From the NCBI GenBank assembly GCA_031273385.1, contig JAISRY010000041.1, positions 1 through 25,822 on the forward strand: DNA of 25,822 nucleotides, in the 5' to 3' direction. A model generated the notes under the pieces. The model was not told where the DNA came from and did not search any database. It saw only the letters and a program-made list of their open reading frames with translations. Position numbers and translations under genes: made by a program. The DNA is from Tannerellaceae bacterium. Its GTDB lineage: Bacteria; Bacteroidota; Bacteroidia; Bacteroidales; Tannerellaceae. Shown piece by piece: positions 16,867 through 25,222 of the stretch (positions within the stretch are counted from its first letter, which is position 1; each line of letters opens with the position of its first letter).

Positions 16867-18168
16867 TTAAACTAACTTCCGGTTGTCGATCACGTGCTGG
16901 GCTTTCCCCATGCTGCGCTCAATGCTGCGCGGCTCGACGATTTTTATTTCGGGCTGAATACCGATCACGCTCTGCATCTGCATGGTGATCTTCTTTTTCA
17001 GCGCCATAACCTTGTTTATCTCGTCCGAATAGTAGTCCGGACGCACCTCCACCTGTATCTGGAACGTATCCGTATTATTCACCCGGTCGACAACGATGAG
17101 GTAATGGGGCTCAAACTCCGGTAATCCCAGGATAACGGCTTCCACCTGCGATGGGAAGACATTCACGCCGCGGATAATCAGCATATCGTCGCTCCGTCCC
17201 AGGATACGGTCCATCCGTACCGCCGTCCGCCCGCACCCGCACTTTTCGTGGTGCAACGCCGTCAGGTCGCGCGTACGATAACGGATCATCGGCATTCCCT
17301 CCTTTGTCAGGGTGGTGAAAACCAGCTCGCCCGGTTCGCCCGGAGCCACCGGTAGCAACGTCTTCGGGTCGATAATTTCAGGAAAGAAGTGGTCTTCCCA
17401 CAAATGCGTACCTTTCTGACATTCACATTCCGAGCCTACCCCCGGGCCGATAATTTCCGTCAGGCCGTAAATATCGTACGCCTTAATACCCAGCGACTCC
17501 TCGATCTCCCGACGCATGCTCTCCGTCCAGGGTTCGGCGCCGAAAATACCTGTTTTCAGCTGAAACTCCTCACGCGGAATCCCCGATTCCTTGATGGTTT
17601 CGCCAAGATACAAGGCATAAGATGGCGTGCAGGCCAACGCTTTCGCGCCAAAGTCATGCATCAACTGGATTTGTTTCTGCGTATTGCCGCTACTCATCGG
17701 AATCACCGTCCCCCCGATCTTCTCCACCCCGCCATGCAAACCTAACCCTCCGGTAAACAGCCCGTACCCGTAAGAAACCTGTACCGCGTCATTCCGCGTA
17801 AGCCCCACCGCATAAAGACAACGGGCAACCGCTTCGCTCCATATCGAGAGGTCTTTCCGCGTATACCCGACGACCACCGGCTTACCGGTCGTCCCCGACG
17901 AGGCGTGTAAACGGACGATCTCCGACATCGGAACGGCCATCAGTCCAAACGGATAGGTATCCCTCAGGTCTTGTTTGACGGTAAAGGGAAGCTTCGTAAT
18001 ATCGTCGATAGATTCGATATCGTCGGGAGAGAGCCCTTCCTCTTGCATTTTCCGGCGGTAAAAGGGTGTGTTATAATAGGCATGTTCGACCACCCGCTTC
18101 AAGCGGATGCCCTGTAGTTTCCGCATCTCTTCGCGCTCCATGCACTCAATAGTCTCGTTCCAAATCAT
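16867..18168 (-). CDS. paaK: Phenylacetate-CoA ligase
   Basis: The enzyme activates an aryl or arylacetic acid to its CoA thioester with ATP, via an adenylate. The 433-residue protein has the AMP-binding loop SSGTTGKP at 90-97, the adenylation motif YGLTEIIGPG around residue 233, and the C-terminal hinge and lysine region 'RSMGKAQHVIDNR' with K422. Two cysteine pairs, ECECQKG and KCGCGRT, resemble the zinc-binding site seen in some PaaK enzymes. It lies 42 bases after a short ORF and 22 bases before the ACT gene. Partner genes iorA and iorB, often beside such pairs, are not in the window. The real acid substrate could be phenylacetate, indoleacetate or benzoate-like; sequence does not decide. 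Confidence 0.93.
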   Translation of the reverse strand: MIWNETIECMEREEMRKLQGIRLKRVVEHAYYNTPFYRRKMQEEGLSPDDIESIDDITKLPFTVKQDLRDTYPFGLMAVPMSEIVRLHASSGTTGKPVVVGYTRKDLSIWSEAVARCLYAVGLTRNDAVQVSYGYGLFTGGLGLHGGVEKIGGTVIPMSSGNTQKQIQLMHDFGAKALACTPSYALYLGETIKESGIPREEFQLKTGIFGAEPWTESMRREIEESLGIKAYDIYGLTEIIGPGVGSECECQKGTHLWEDHFFPEIIDPKTLLPVAPGEPGELVFTTLTKEGMPMIRYRTRDLTALHHEKCGCGRTAVRMDRILGRSDDMLIIRGVNVFPSQVEAVILGLPEFEPHYLIVVDRVNNTDTFQIQVEVRPDYYSDEINKVMALKKKITMQMQSVIGIQPEIKIVEPRSIERSMGKAQHVIDNRKLV

Positions 18169-18210
18169 GGGTTATCAGTTTTTCGTAGAATATAACGGAG
18201 CGCAAGATAA

Positions 18211-18378
18211 TCATTTTTTTGAAACTCTATCCTTTTTTCTTGCTTCCAACAGAATTTGTCCACTATAAAAAGCATACGCTTCTTCATCAAATTTTGCCCG
18301 TTCAGGAGTGCCATACTCTCCGTACCGTTTTGCCAATACGTCACTGTAATCCGAAAGTTCGTGATTGTTTGTCTGCAT
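18211..18378 (-). pseudogene. Truncated XRE-type antitoxin-like protein, N-terminal fragment
   Basis: The 55-residue frame starts at the ATG at 18378 and includes 'YSDVLAKRYGEYGTPERAKF', 'DEEAYAFYSGQILLEARKK'. This resembles the N-terminal extension of HigA/XRE antitoxins, which normally continues with a helix-turn-helix domain. Here the frame stops after DRVSKK in a run of A residues (7 at 18214-18220), so the DNA-binding part is missing. A frame change there could restore reading, but the other frame does not show a clear helix-turn-helix. An ATG at 18402 is in frame but lies at or before the predicted transcription start. Base composition is AT-rich like fic. Alternatively it could be a short intact protein. 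Confidence 0.55.
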
Positions 18379-18406
18379 AATATTCTTTCTTGCCGCACTC
18401 ATGCAG

Positions 18407-18414
18407 CAAAGGTA
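18407..18414 (-). promoter_or_regulatory. -7 box upstream of antitoxin-like ORF and paaK
   Basis: On the minus strand the sequence is TACCTTTG. It lies 28 bases from the ATG at 18378 and also upstream of paaK and the ACT gene, so it may drive the whole group. Confidence 0.55.
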
Positions 18415-18478
18415 ATAAATGTTTTAATATGTTGAAACTGTCTGCGTAACGTATAATTCATATCTTTACGCTGTTGCT

Positions 18479-18560
18479 TGATTTCCTATACCGATGCGCT
18501 CGACCTTGCCTATCCGAAAGTCAACAGCCACACCCTGCGCTATTCAGGGACAAAACTTTG
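18479..18560 (+). pseudogene. GC-rich coding remnant overlapping the fic 3' end
   Basis: From about 18481 a frame on the plus strand reads ISYTDALDLAYPKVNSHTLR and continues over the fic stop. It has no start codon nearby, and its composition is richer in GC than the AT-rich DNA on both sides. It may be the edge of a displaced gene. I do not recognise the family. Confidence 0.25.
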
Positions 18561-20060
18561 CAAACTATTATCTGATATAGAACGGTCTATTATTTTCAAT
18601 TTTCCTTCCGATGGCTCTTTATAAGCATCTGTCGCCTTGAAATAATCATTGAGTTCGTCAAAATTATCTCCGAAAATATGGTTAGAGAAGTATTGAAGTT
18701 TATCTATGACGCGAATAAATGTATCCGGCTCTTTTCGGTTGGTAAACTTTTTCAATGACATGATATAATCTTCCCGGTATACTGTCGGGACAATGATTCG
18801 CGACAATCCGCTTTTGAACAATTCGGCATTTCCCATAATCCGCGAAATTCGTCCGTTCCCATCTGTAAATGGATGTACTTCCGAAATCATAAACATCATA
18901 AAAACGGCTTTTGACATCGGGTCATTCAAGGCTGCATAATACTTAAAGCCTTGTTTCAATGTCCCTTCAACCAACGTAAAATCCACAAATTCGGTATTCC
19001 CGGCTCTGTTATTTTGATTTTTAAATTCTCCGGCATTGACCTCTTCCGCTCTGCCTGACATCATCGTTAGATGCCTGCGTTTCAAGATATGAATCAAATC
19101 ATCGGGTGTCGCAGGCGTTATGCTCATCTCATAACTGTTTGATACAATATGGAATGTGCCTAAAATATCGTGAGAATCTTTTATCCGTTTGGGCATAGCA
19201 ACTCCGGTATCAACAATTTTCCTGGCATCTTCAATCACAAATTTTGTACCTTCTATATAATTTGAGAAATAGGCTTCGAAAAAAGAAAATAGGCGAAAAG
19301 AATCTTCTGATGTGTTTTTATCTGTTCGTTCCGGAAAATAGTAGTCTTTCAACTTATCATAAAGTATTTCAAACAATTCAACCCGCCTGGCATCAAAAGG
19401 CATTCCGGCAGCTCTTGCTTTTGCCGATTCCGAACTTAAAACTGTTGCAGAGTGAGTATTTAAAAGCGCTGAAATAATAGCATTTAACTCCCTAAATTCA
19501 TCATCGAAGCCTAACTGCACTGCAATGTCTCTCGCTTTGTCCCTGAACTTGTTGATTCCGTCCTCACCTTCGCGGATAATGATTTTCTCCAACTTATCTT
19601 CAATATAATCAATGGGAAACGTTTTTGATTTACCACCTTTCTTTCTCGAAACTTGCATGTTTTCCAAAACCCAACGCCATTCTGAAGACGCATAAATCCC
19701 TCCTAAATTTACATCTGATTCCAAAGCGGGATTACCTTTCATTACGTTGAGTGTAATTCCTTTTAAATCAGTAATTTTCTTCGTGTAATTACTTGTGATG
19801 AAAAAATTTCCGGTTTCAGTAGGCCGCAGTTCTGATGCACTCCGATGGCTGATAACAGCATTGGGGAAACGCCATTTGAGTAGATCAAAAAAATGGCGTT
19901 TAACGATATGCTCTATCGAATCTCTCAAATTCGTGGTGTATATCCGCGGAGCAATTTTCCGTATCTTTCCATCTTTCTCGGCTTTACTGATTTGATTGGA
20001 AATGCTTTTATCGGAAGATGCAAAAATGATTTCCTGCCTAAAATCTATATTACCTGCCAT
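18540..20060 (-). CDS. Fic-domain protein with N-terminal winged-helix-like region
   Basis: Fic proteins transfer AMP (less often other nucleotide moieties) to hydroxyl groups of target proteins. The core motif HPFTDGNGRISR is at 396-407, with catalytic H396 and phosphate-site N402/R404, so the enzyme appears intact. The inhibitory motif (S/T)xxxE(G/N) is present as S266-N-Y-I-E270-G271, so the protein probably holds itself inactive until the helix is released (a class II arrangement). Residues about 15-110 look like a winged-helix antitoxin module of the AbiEi type: 'SNQISKAEKDGKIRKIAPRI' and 'AVISHRSASELRPTETGNFF'. The gene has its own promoter and operator-like repeats. Sampled 60-base lines are 30-40% GC, lower than neighbours, which suggests transfer. 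Targets are unknown; a defence, plasmid or stress role is inference. Confidence 0.88.
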   Translation of the reverse strand: MAGNIDFRQEIIFASSDKSISNQISKAEKDGKIRKIAPRIYTTNLRDSIEHIVKRHFFDLLKWRFPNAVISHRSASELRPTETGNFFITSNYTKKITDLKGITLNVMKGNPALESDVNLGGIYASSEWRWVLENMQVSRKKGGKSKTFPIDYIEDKLEKIIIREGEDGINKFRDKARDIAVQLGFDDEFRELNAIISALLNTHSATVLSSESAKARAAGMPFDARRVELFEILYDKLKDYYFPERTDKNTSEDSFRLFSFFEAYFSNYIEGTKFVIEDARKIVDTGVAMPKRIKDSHDILGTFHIVSNSYEMSITPATPDDLIHILKRRHLTMMSGRAEEVNAGEFKNQNNRAGNTEFVDFTLVEGTLKQGFKYYAALNDPMSKAVFMMFMISEVHPFTDGNGRISRIMGNAELFKSGLSRIIVPTVYREDYIMSLKKFTNRKEPDTFIRVIDKLQYFSNHIFGDNFDELNDYFKATDAYKEPSEGKLKIIDRSISDNSLQSFVPE

Positions 20061-20061
20061 T

Positions 20062-20150
20062 GGAATTTTTCTATTATACGATTTATTTGACTACAAAATT
20101 AGGAATTTTTTCCATTATGGCCGCTGTTTCGTGGAATTTTTTCCATTATA
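20062..20150. promoter_or_regulatory. Three operator-like repeats around the fic promoter
   Basis: The motif GGAATTTTTTCCATTATR occurs at 20102-20119 and 20133-20150. A variant (GGAATTTTTCTATTATA) lies at 20062-20078. The fic -7 box (20094-20101) lies between the first and second copies, and the first copy ends at the fic start codon and covers its ribosome-binding zone. This placement suits repression of fic, possibly by the protein's own winged helix. Confidence 0.5.
20094..20101 (-). promoter_or_regulatory. -7 box for fic
   Basis: Minus strand TAATTTTG, matching TAnnTTTG, 34 bases upstream of the fic ATG at 20060. It is flanked by the operator-like repeats. Confidence 0.6.
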
Positions 20151-20270
20151 AATTTGTCGATCTCCAAGATTCGTTAGGAATGTCGCGTTCTTAATCCTTC
20201 TTTTGTGCCGGAATATGTAACAATCTGGAAAAAAAATGACAAAATATAGTGATTGTTATCGTTGAACGAT

Positions 20271-20278
20271 TATATTTG
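20271..20278 (+). promoter_or_regulatory. -7 box for the susC/susD-like operon
   Basis: TATATTTG matches TAnnTTTG. It leaves a leader of about 80-85 bases before the susC start, which contains the leader ORF described separately. Confidence 0.6.
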
Positions 20279-20331
20279 CGGTGAAAAGAAACTCGAAAGT
20301 GTTATTTTTTTGAACTAAAACGACAAAACAG

Positions 20332-20373
20332 ATGAAAATAAACTCACTTAAAAGAGCATTAGTATGGAAATGA
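20332..20373 (+). CDS. Possible 13-codon leader peptide overlapping the susC start
   Basis: The frame MKINSLKRALVWK begins at the ATG at 20332 and stops at TGA 20371-20373. The stop overlaps an in-frame susC ATG at 20370 as ATGA, and the longer susC start at 20364 lies within it. The susC ribosome-binding candidate AAAGAG (20351-20356) is inside the frame, so translating ribosomes would cover it. It could couple or attenuate susC translation, or it could be chance. Confidence 0.3.
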   Translation: MKINSLKRALVWK

Positions 20374-23300
20374 GAAAAACGTTACGGTTACTCCTGTGTT
20401 GTGTGATGATGGGGGTACAAGGGGTTTTTGCCCAAACAAAAATGGTACGGGGAACAGTGGTGGACGAGGCTGATGAGGCGGTCGTCGGTGCGGCAATTTT
20501 GGTAGATGGTACGACGATGGGTACGATTACCGACCTGGATGGGAAATTCCAGATCGACGTCCCGCCGTCGGCGACGACTTTTACAGTCAGGTATCTGGGA
20601 ATGAAAGACCTCACGCTTCCCATAAAAGATGGAATAAAAATACTCATGGCGACCTCCGTACAGGAGCTGGAGGAGATCGTCGTACAGGTGGCTTATGGCG
20701 AATCGAAGAAAAAAGCGTTGACCGGCGCCGTTTCGGCTATTGATGCGAAATCAATCGAAATCAGGCCGGTAACGGCGGTAACGAGTGCGCTTGAGGGGAT
20801 CCGTGGCGTGCAGGTAAACAGTACGTATGGACAGCCGGGGAGCAGCCCCTCCATCCGTATCCGCGGATTTTCCTCCGTGAACGGCTCCAACGACCCGCTG
20901 TTTGTCATCGACGGCGTGCCGTTTGGAGGGAATATGTCCGACCTGAACGCGCAGGATATCGAGAGCCTTTCGGTGCTGAAAGACGCTTCCGCCGCCGCTC
21001 TTTACGGCAACCGTGCAGCCAATGGCGTTGTGCTGATTACGACTAAAAACAGCAAAAGCGAAAAGCCGAAAATAACGCTGATCGTCAATCAGGGGATTTA
21101 CCAGCGGGGCATACCCGAATATGAAAAATTAGGGACTAACGATTGGATGGAGATGATGTTCAGGGGGTACAGGAACAACCTGATGACCTCTTCGCCAGAC
21201 AAATACCCCGATTTTGCAACGGCCAATGAAGCGACGCGCCAACAGCTCATCCCCAATACGATCGGGTACAATATCTATAACAAAGGGGATCGGGAGCTGT
21301 TCGATGCCAACGGGAAACTGGCGCCGGACGCGAAAATCCATGACGCCATCGCCGAAGACCTTGACTGGTGGAAAGCGGGACTGCGCAACGGCCACCGGCA
21401 GGAATATACCCTTTCGGGCGAGGGGGGAAACAACAAGGCAAATTACTATTTCTCTGCCGGTTATCTGGATGAGAACGGGTATGTGGTCAATTCCGGTTTC
21501 GAGCGTTTTTCGGGTATGGCGAAGATGAATATAACGCCGAACAAGTGGTTTAAAACCGGTTTTACCCTGAGGGGATCTTCCCAGAAAACGCTGAATACCA
21601 ATGGAGAGGGTGGCGGTTTTACCAACCTGTTCGCCTATGCCCGTTCGATGGCGCCTGTCTATCCTGTCCATTTACACGACCTGACGACCGGCGCCTATGT
21701 GCTGGATGCGGCAGGGAATAAACAGTACGACAGCGGGATAGAGAATGGCCGCCTGCAAAACGGCAACCGTCATGTGATCTGGGAAAACGAATTAAACTCG
21801 GATATAACTACCCGTATGACCCTGCAATCGAATCTTTTTGCAGAGGTCACTTTCCTTAACGATTTCAAGTTCAGGGTCAATGGCGACCTGAATGTGCGTA
21901 ACGACGAGAACGACACGTATGAGAATGCCATTATCGGAGACGGAAAGGGGAATGGCGGACGTGCCGGTTCGACGGATTACAGGTACAGGGAATATACGTT
22001 TCAGGAGCAGTTGACATGGAACCGCCTGTTCAATGATATCCACCATGTTGGCGTACTGCTGGCGCACGAAAACTATGCCTACAACCGCGTCTATTCGTCG
22101 GCGAGAAAAGCGATGGAGATCTTTCCCGGGCGGCCTGATATGGTGAACTTTACCTCACTGACCTCCATCAACGGATATACGGATAATTACCGGCTGGAAT
22201 CCTATCTGGGACGTATCAGTTATGATTTTGATGAAAAATATTACCTCGACCTCTCTTTCCGCAGGGACGGTTCTTCCCGCTTCTATAAAGACTCCCGTTG
22301 GGGTAACTTCTATTCGGTAGGAGGAAACTGGATCGTCACAAAAGAGCGCTTCATGGACAGGCTGAGAGAGCAGGTTAACTTCCTGAAGCTCCGTGCAAAC
22401 TATGGCGAAGTGGGCAATGACGGATCGGTGGGCAGGTATGGCTACATGTCGCTCTATTCGATCGGACAGAATGGCGGAAAGGGCGCCGCCTATAAAACCC
22501 AGTTGGAGGCGAAAAAAATCAGGTGGGAAGCGGTGACGGCTTTTGGCCTGGCTTTGGAGGGACGCGTACTGGACAGGGTGGACTTTTCCGTCGAATACTT
22601 CGACAAACGCTCTAAGGGCCTGTTGTTTAATGTCTACCTGCCCTTGTCGGCGGGGGCGACAAGCGATTACGCGGAAGCGACCATTACCCGGAACCTCGGA
22701 ACCGTCTCGAATCGCGGATGGGAAGTGGGCGTCGATGTGGATATCCTGAAAAACAGGAATTGGCGGTGGAACGCCGGGATAGATGCCACCTTTTACAAGA
22801 ATAAAGTGCTGAGACTGCCCGAACAGAACAGGGAAAAAGGGATCATAAACGGGACGAAAAAGATTGTCGAAGGGCGCAGCATCTATGATTTCTGGACCTA
22901 TCAATGGGTGGGTACCGACCAGATGACAGGCCGGTCGTTATATGCGCTGGATGACGAAAAGTATTATGTAGGAGGGAGAAACGCCAAGGAGACGAGAACC
23001 CTGATCGAAGACCAAAAGGACTATGTCGTCATCAACGGCGTGGCATATACGCACAAAACAACATACGCGAAAAGGGACTGGTCGGGCTCGGCTATACCGA
23101 CGGTGGCGGGCAATTTCCATACCGGGCTGGATTACCGGAACTGGTCGCTTAACCTCCTCTTTACCTATTCGCTCGGCGCAAAGATGATGGAATCGAATTA
23201 CCAGGGTTACCTGCAAATGTCGGGGACGCCCAACGCGCTGCATAAGGACTTGCTGGATTCGTGGGAGACGCCTCCCGCCGGTATGACGGAGACCTCCGCC

Positions 23301-23612
23301 GACCGTATCAGCAAAGATGTTGTGCCCCAGTTCAATACCGCCTACTATGCCGATCATAACGCGACGTCGACCCGTTTCCTGAAAAACGCCTCTTTCCTGG
23401 TGTTAAAAAATATCCACCTCTCGTACGCCCTGCCCAAAGAGCTGATCAGAAAGGTAGACCTCTCTTCCGTCAGGCTGAACCTGACGTGTGAGAACCTCTT
23501 TACCCTGACCACGCTGAAAGGGATGAACCCGCAGGCCAGGTTCAACGGGACGACAGGCGATATCCTGACTACGCCGAGGATTTTTTCCGTAGGCCTTAAC
23601 GTTCAATTCTGA
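20364..23612 (+). CDS. SusC/RagA-family TonB-dependent outer-membrane transporter
   Basis: This transporter imports a glycan or peptide across the outer membrane, using energy from TonB, and pairs with the SusD-like lipoprotein downstream. The 1082-residue protein has a signal peptide (about 1-24, ending VFAQ). A carboxypeptidase-regulatory-like beta domain follows (about 27-95: VRGTVVDEADEAVVGAAI, TDLDGKFQI). Then comes the plug (about 110-230: GVQVNSTYGQPGSSPSIRIR, DPLFVIDGVPFGG, DASAAALYGNRAANGVVLIT) and a long beta-barrel ending in F at the terminus (FSVGLNVQF). There is no STN domain, so signalling through an anti-sigma factor is not expected. The start at 20364 follows AAAGAG; an ATG at 20370 is possible. 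No glycoside hydrolase or regulator is in the window, so the substrate is unknown. Confidence 0.95.
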   Translation: MEMRKTLRLLLCCVMMGVQGVFAQTKMVRGTVVDEADEAVVGAAILVDGTTMGTITDLDGKFQIDVPPSATTFTVRYLGMKDLTLPIKDGIKILMATSVQELEEIVVQVAYGESKKKALTGAVSAIDAKSIEIRPVTAVTSALEGIRGVQVNSTYGQPGSSPSIRIRGFSSVNGSNDPLFVIDGVPFGGNMSDLNAQDIESLSVLKDASAAALYGNRAANGVVLITTKNSKSEKPKITLIVNQGIYQRGIPEYEKLGTNDWMEMMFRGYRNNLMTSSPDKYPDFATANEATRQQLIPNTIGYNIYNKGDRELFDANGKLAPDAKIHDAIAEDLDWWKAGLRNGHRQEYTLSGEGGNNKANYYFSAGYLDENGYVVNSGFERFSGMAKMNITPNKWFKTGFTLRGSSQKTLNTNGEGGGFTNLFAYARSMAPVYPVHLHDLTTGAYVLDAAGNKQYDSGIENGRLQNGNRHVIWENELNSDITTRMTLQSNLFAEVTFLNDFKFRVNGDLNVRNDENDTYENAIIGDGKGNGGRAGSTDYRYREYTFQEQLTWNRLFNDIHHVGVLLAHENYAYNRVYSSARKAMEIFPGRPDMVNFTSLTSINGYTDNYRLESYLGRISYDFDEKYYLDLSFRRDGSSRFYKDSRWGNFYSVGGNWIVTKERFMDRLREQVNFLKLRANYGEVGNDGSVGRYGYMSLYSIGQNGGKGAAYKTQLEAKKIRWEAVTAFGLALEGRVLDRVDFSVEYFDKRSKGLLFNVYLPLSAGATSDYAEATITRNLGTVSNRGWEVGVDVDILKNRNWRWNAGIDATFYKNKVLRLPEQNREKGIINGTKKIVEGRSIYDFWTYQWVGTDQMTGRSLYALDDEKYYVGGRNAKETRTLIEDQKDYVVINGVAYTHKTTYAKRDWSGSAIPTVAGNFHTGLDYRNWSLNLLFTYSLGAKMMESNYQGYLQMSGTPNALHKDLLDSWETPPAGMTETSADRISKDVVPQFNTAYYADHNATSTRFLKNASFLVLKNIHLSYALPKELIRKVDLSSVRLNLTCENLFTLTTLKGMNPQARFNGTTGDILTTPRIFSVGLNVQF

Positions 23613-23654
23613 TATATATAAAAGTAATAGATCAATTTAAAAAACAAAAATAAT

Positions 23655-25217
23655 ATGAAAACGTTATTCCATATAGTATGTATAGCAGCCATGCTGATGT
23701 ACAGCGTAGGATGTTCCGACGACTACCTGAATACCTCCCCTACGGACTCGACCGGCTCAACGGAGATCTTTGAAAATACGACGAATGCAGCCCTGGCGCT
23801 GAATGGCGTCCTCAAACTGATGACCAAGCAATATGGCGGAAGTTTCGGGCAAGGATATAACGGCGAGGGCACCATCAAAATGTATTACGGGAATTATCCG
23901 GGAACGGCCTTTGTCCTCAATACGGCGGGCTGGACAAATACCGTACTTGGCAATCACCATACCAACACATCCAGTGTATTAGCCGTCTACCCCTGGTTTT
24001 ACTATTACCGGATAATAGGGGATGTCAATTCGATTATTGCACATATCGACGGGGCAAAAGGCGCCGAGGGCGAAAGGCAGTTTATCAAAGCGCAGGCCTT
24101 GACACTGAGGGCGTATGCCTATAGTATGCTGGTTCAGCTGTATAGCTTGAGATGGAGCGACTCCCAAAATGGCGCCTCACCGGGTGTCGTCCTGCGCCTC
24201 GAGCCGACGATCGACCCGCAGGCGCTCTCTACCCTGGGCGAAGTCTATAGCCAGGTATACAAGGACTTGGATCACGCCATCAATCTGTTTGGCAGCAGCG
24301 GGCTGAAGCGGAGGGATAATTTCTCTCCCGATATCCAGGTGGCGTATGCCGTGTATGCACGGGCAGCCATTAACAGGCTGGATTACGGCAAAGCGGCGGA
24401 TATGGCGGCCAAAGCGCGGGAGGGATATCCGCTGATGACCAATGCCGAATACCTGTCGGGGTTTAATACGCCCAACAGGGAGTGGATATGGAGCAGCTTT
24501 TCCTCTACCGAAGAGACCCTGTATTATTTCTCATTTCATTCCACTATCGCGTTCAATTCCAACGCGAATGCCGTACGCCAACAGCCCAAGGGGATGAGCA
24601 AACAGTACTATGATACGTTCGGCGAAAAGGATATTCGCCGGGAGTTGTTCCTCGATACCGTCGGATACGCAAAGGATGTGAATAAGACGACAGGGCGTGC
24701 AGCCACTACCACTCCTTTGGGCAGGTATGTTTTCGACCGTTACGGCAACCGGAGCGTCCCGGCCATGGATCCGGCGGCCTATATCTATGCCTATATGCAA
24801 TTTAAGTTCTCCTGTACGGCAAATCCCGGCGTCGGGCACCTGAACCATTTCCGTTCCGCCGAAATGTACCTGATAGAAGCCGAAGCGCAGTATCATTTGG
24901 GTAATGAAGTGAAAGCGAGGTCGTTGCTGAATGAGTTGACCCGGCCCCGCGATGCGGATTATACCTGTACGCAAACGGGCGAAAAGCTATTCACAGAGAT
25001 CAAACGGATCGCCCAGCTCGAACTGTGGGGCGAGGGCTTCGACTGGTTTATGCTTAAACGCTGGAAAGACAGGATCATACACACCGAATGGGGCAAACCC
25101 GGCGGCAATTACCTCGAAACCTACAGATGCGATCAGTCCCCCAACGACAAAAACAATCAAACATGGGCTATCCCTCTGGCAGAAACCGACTACAACAACC
25201 TGATCGACAAACCGTAA
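23655..25217 (+). CDS. SusD/RagB-family nutrient-binding outer-membrane lipoprotein
   Basis: The protein sits on the cell surface and acts as a lid and substrate-binding partner of the SusC transporter. The 520-residue protein has a signal peptide with a lipobox cysteine at residue 20 (YSVGC), then SDDYLNTSPTDSTGSTEIF, which is typical of SusD N-termini. TPR-like helices follow (for example QFIKAQALTLRAYAYSMLVQ). The C-terminal region has 'LYLIEAEAQYHLGNE'-like features (EMYLIEAEAQYHLGN), RGAQLELWGEG-like IAQLELWGEGFDWFMLKRW, and an IPLAETDYNN end, all SusD hallmarks. It begins 42 bases after susC. Its stop is followed after five bases by the heptamer array. Confidence 0.95.
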   Translation: MKTLFHIVCIAAMLMYSVGCSDDYLNTSPTDSTGSTEIFENTTNAALALNGVLKLMTKQYGGSFGQGYNGEGTIKMYYGNYPGTAFVLNTAGWTNTVLGNHHTNTSSVLAVYPWFYYYRIIGDVNSIIAHIDGAKGAEGERQFIKAQALTLRAYAYSMLVQLYSLRWSDSQNGASPGVVLRLEPTIDPQALSTLGEVYSQVYKDLDHAINLFGSSGLKRRDNFSPDIQVAYAVYARAAINRLDYGKAADMAAKAREGYPLMTNAEYLSGFNTPNREWIWSSFSSTEETLYYFSFHSTIAFNSNANAVRQQPKGMSKQYYDTFGEKDIRRELFLDTVGYAKDVNKTTGRAATTTPLGRYVFDRYGNRSVPAMDPAAYIYAYMQFKFSCTANPGVGHLNHFRSAEMYLIEAEAQYHLGNEVKARSLLNELTRPRDADYTCTQTGEKLFTEIKRIAQLELWGEGFDWFMLKRWKDRIIHTEWGKPGGNYLETYRCDQSPNDKNNQTWAIPLAETDYNNLIDKP

Positions 25218-25222
25218 AGGCA

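Larger units (their letters stand above)
20061..20363. other. Intergenic region between fic and susC with two promoters
   Basis: This 303-base gap holds no protein-coding gene other than a possible leader ORF at its right end. It contains three copies of an AT-rich repeat (20062-20150), a minus-strand -7 box for fic (20094-20101) and a plus-strand -7 box for the susC gene (20271-20278). Between about 20150 and 20245 I see nothing recognisable. Confidence 0.7.

Noticed and set aside
18165..18398. Alternative 77-codon minus-strand frame near paaK
   Set aside because: The sequence is not protein-like; the overlapping frame 18211-18378 resembles antitoxin N-termini and has a better-placed start.
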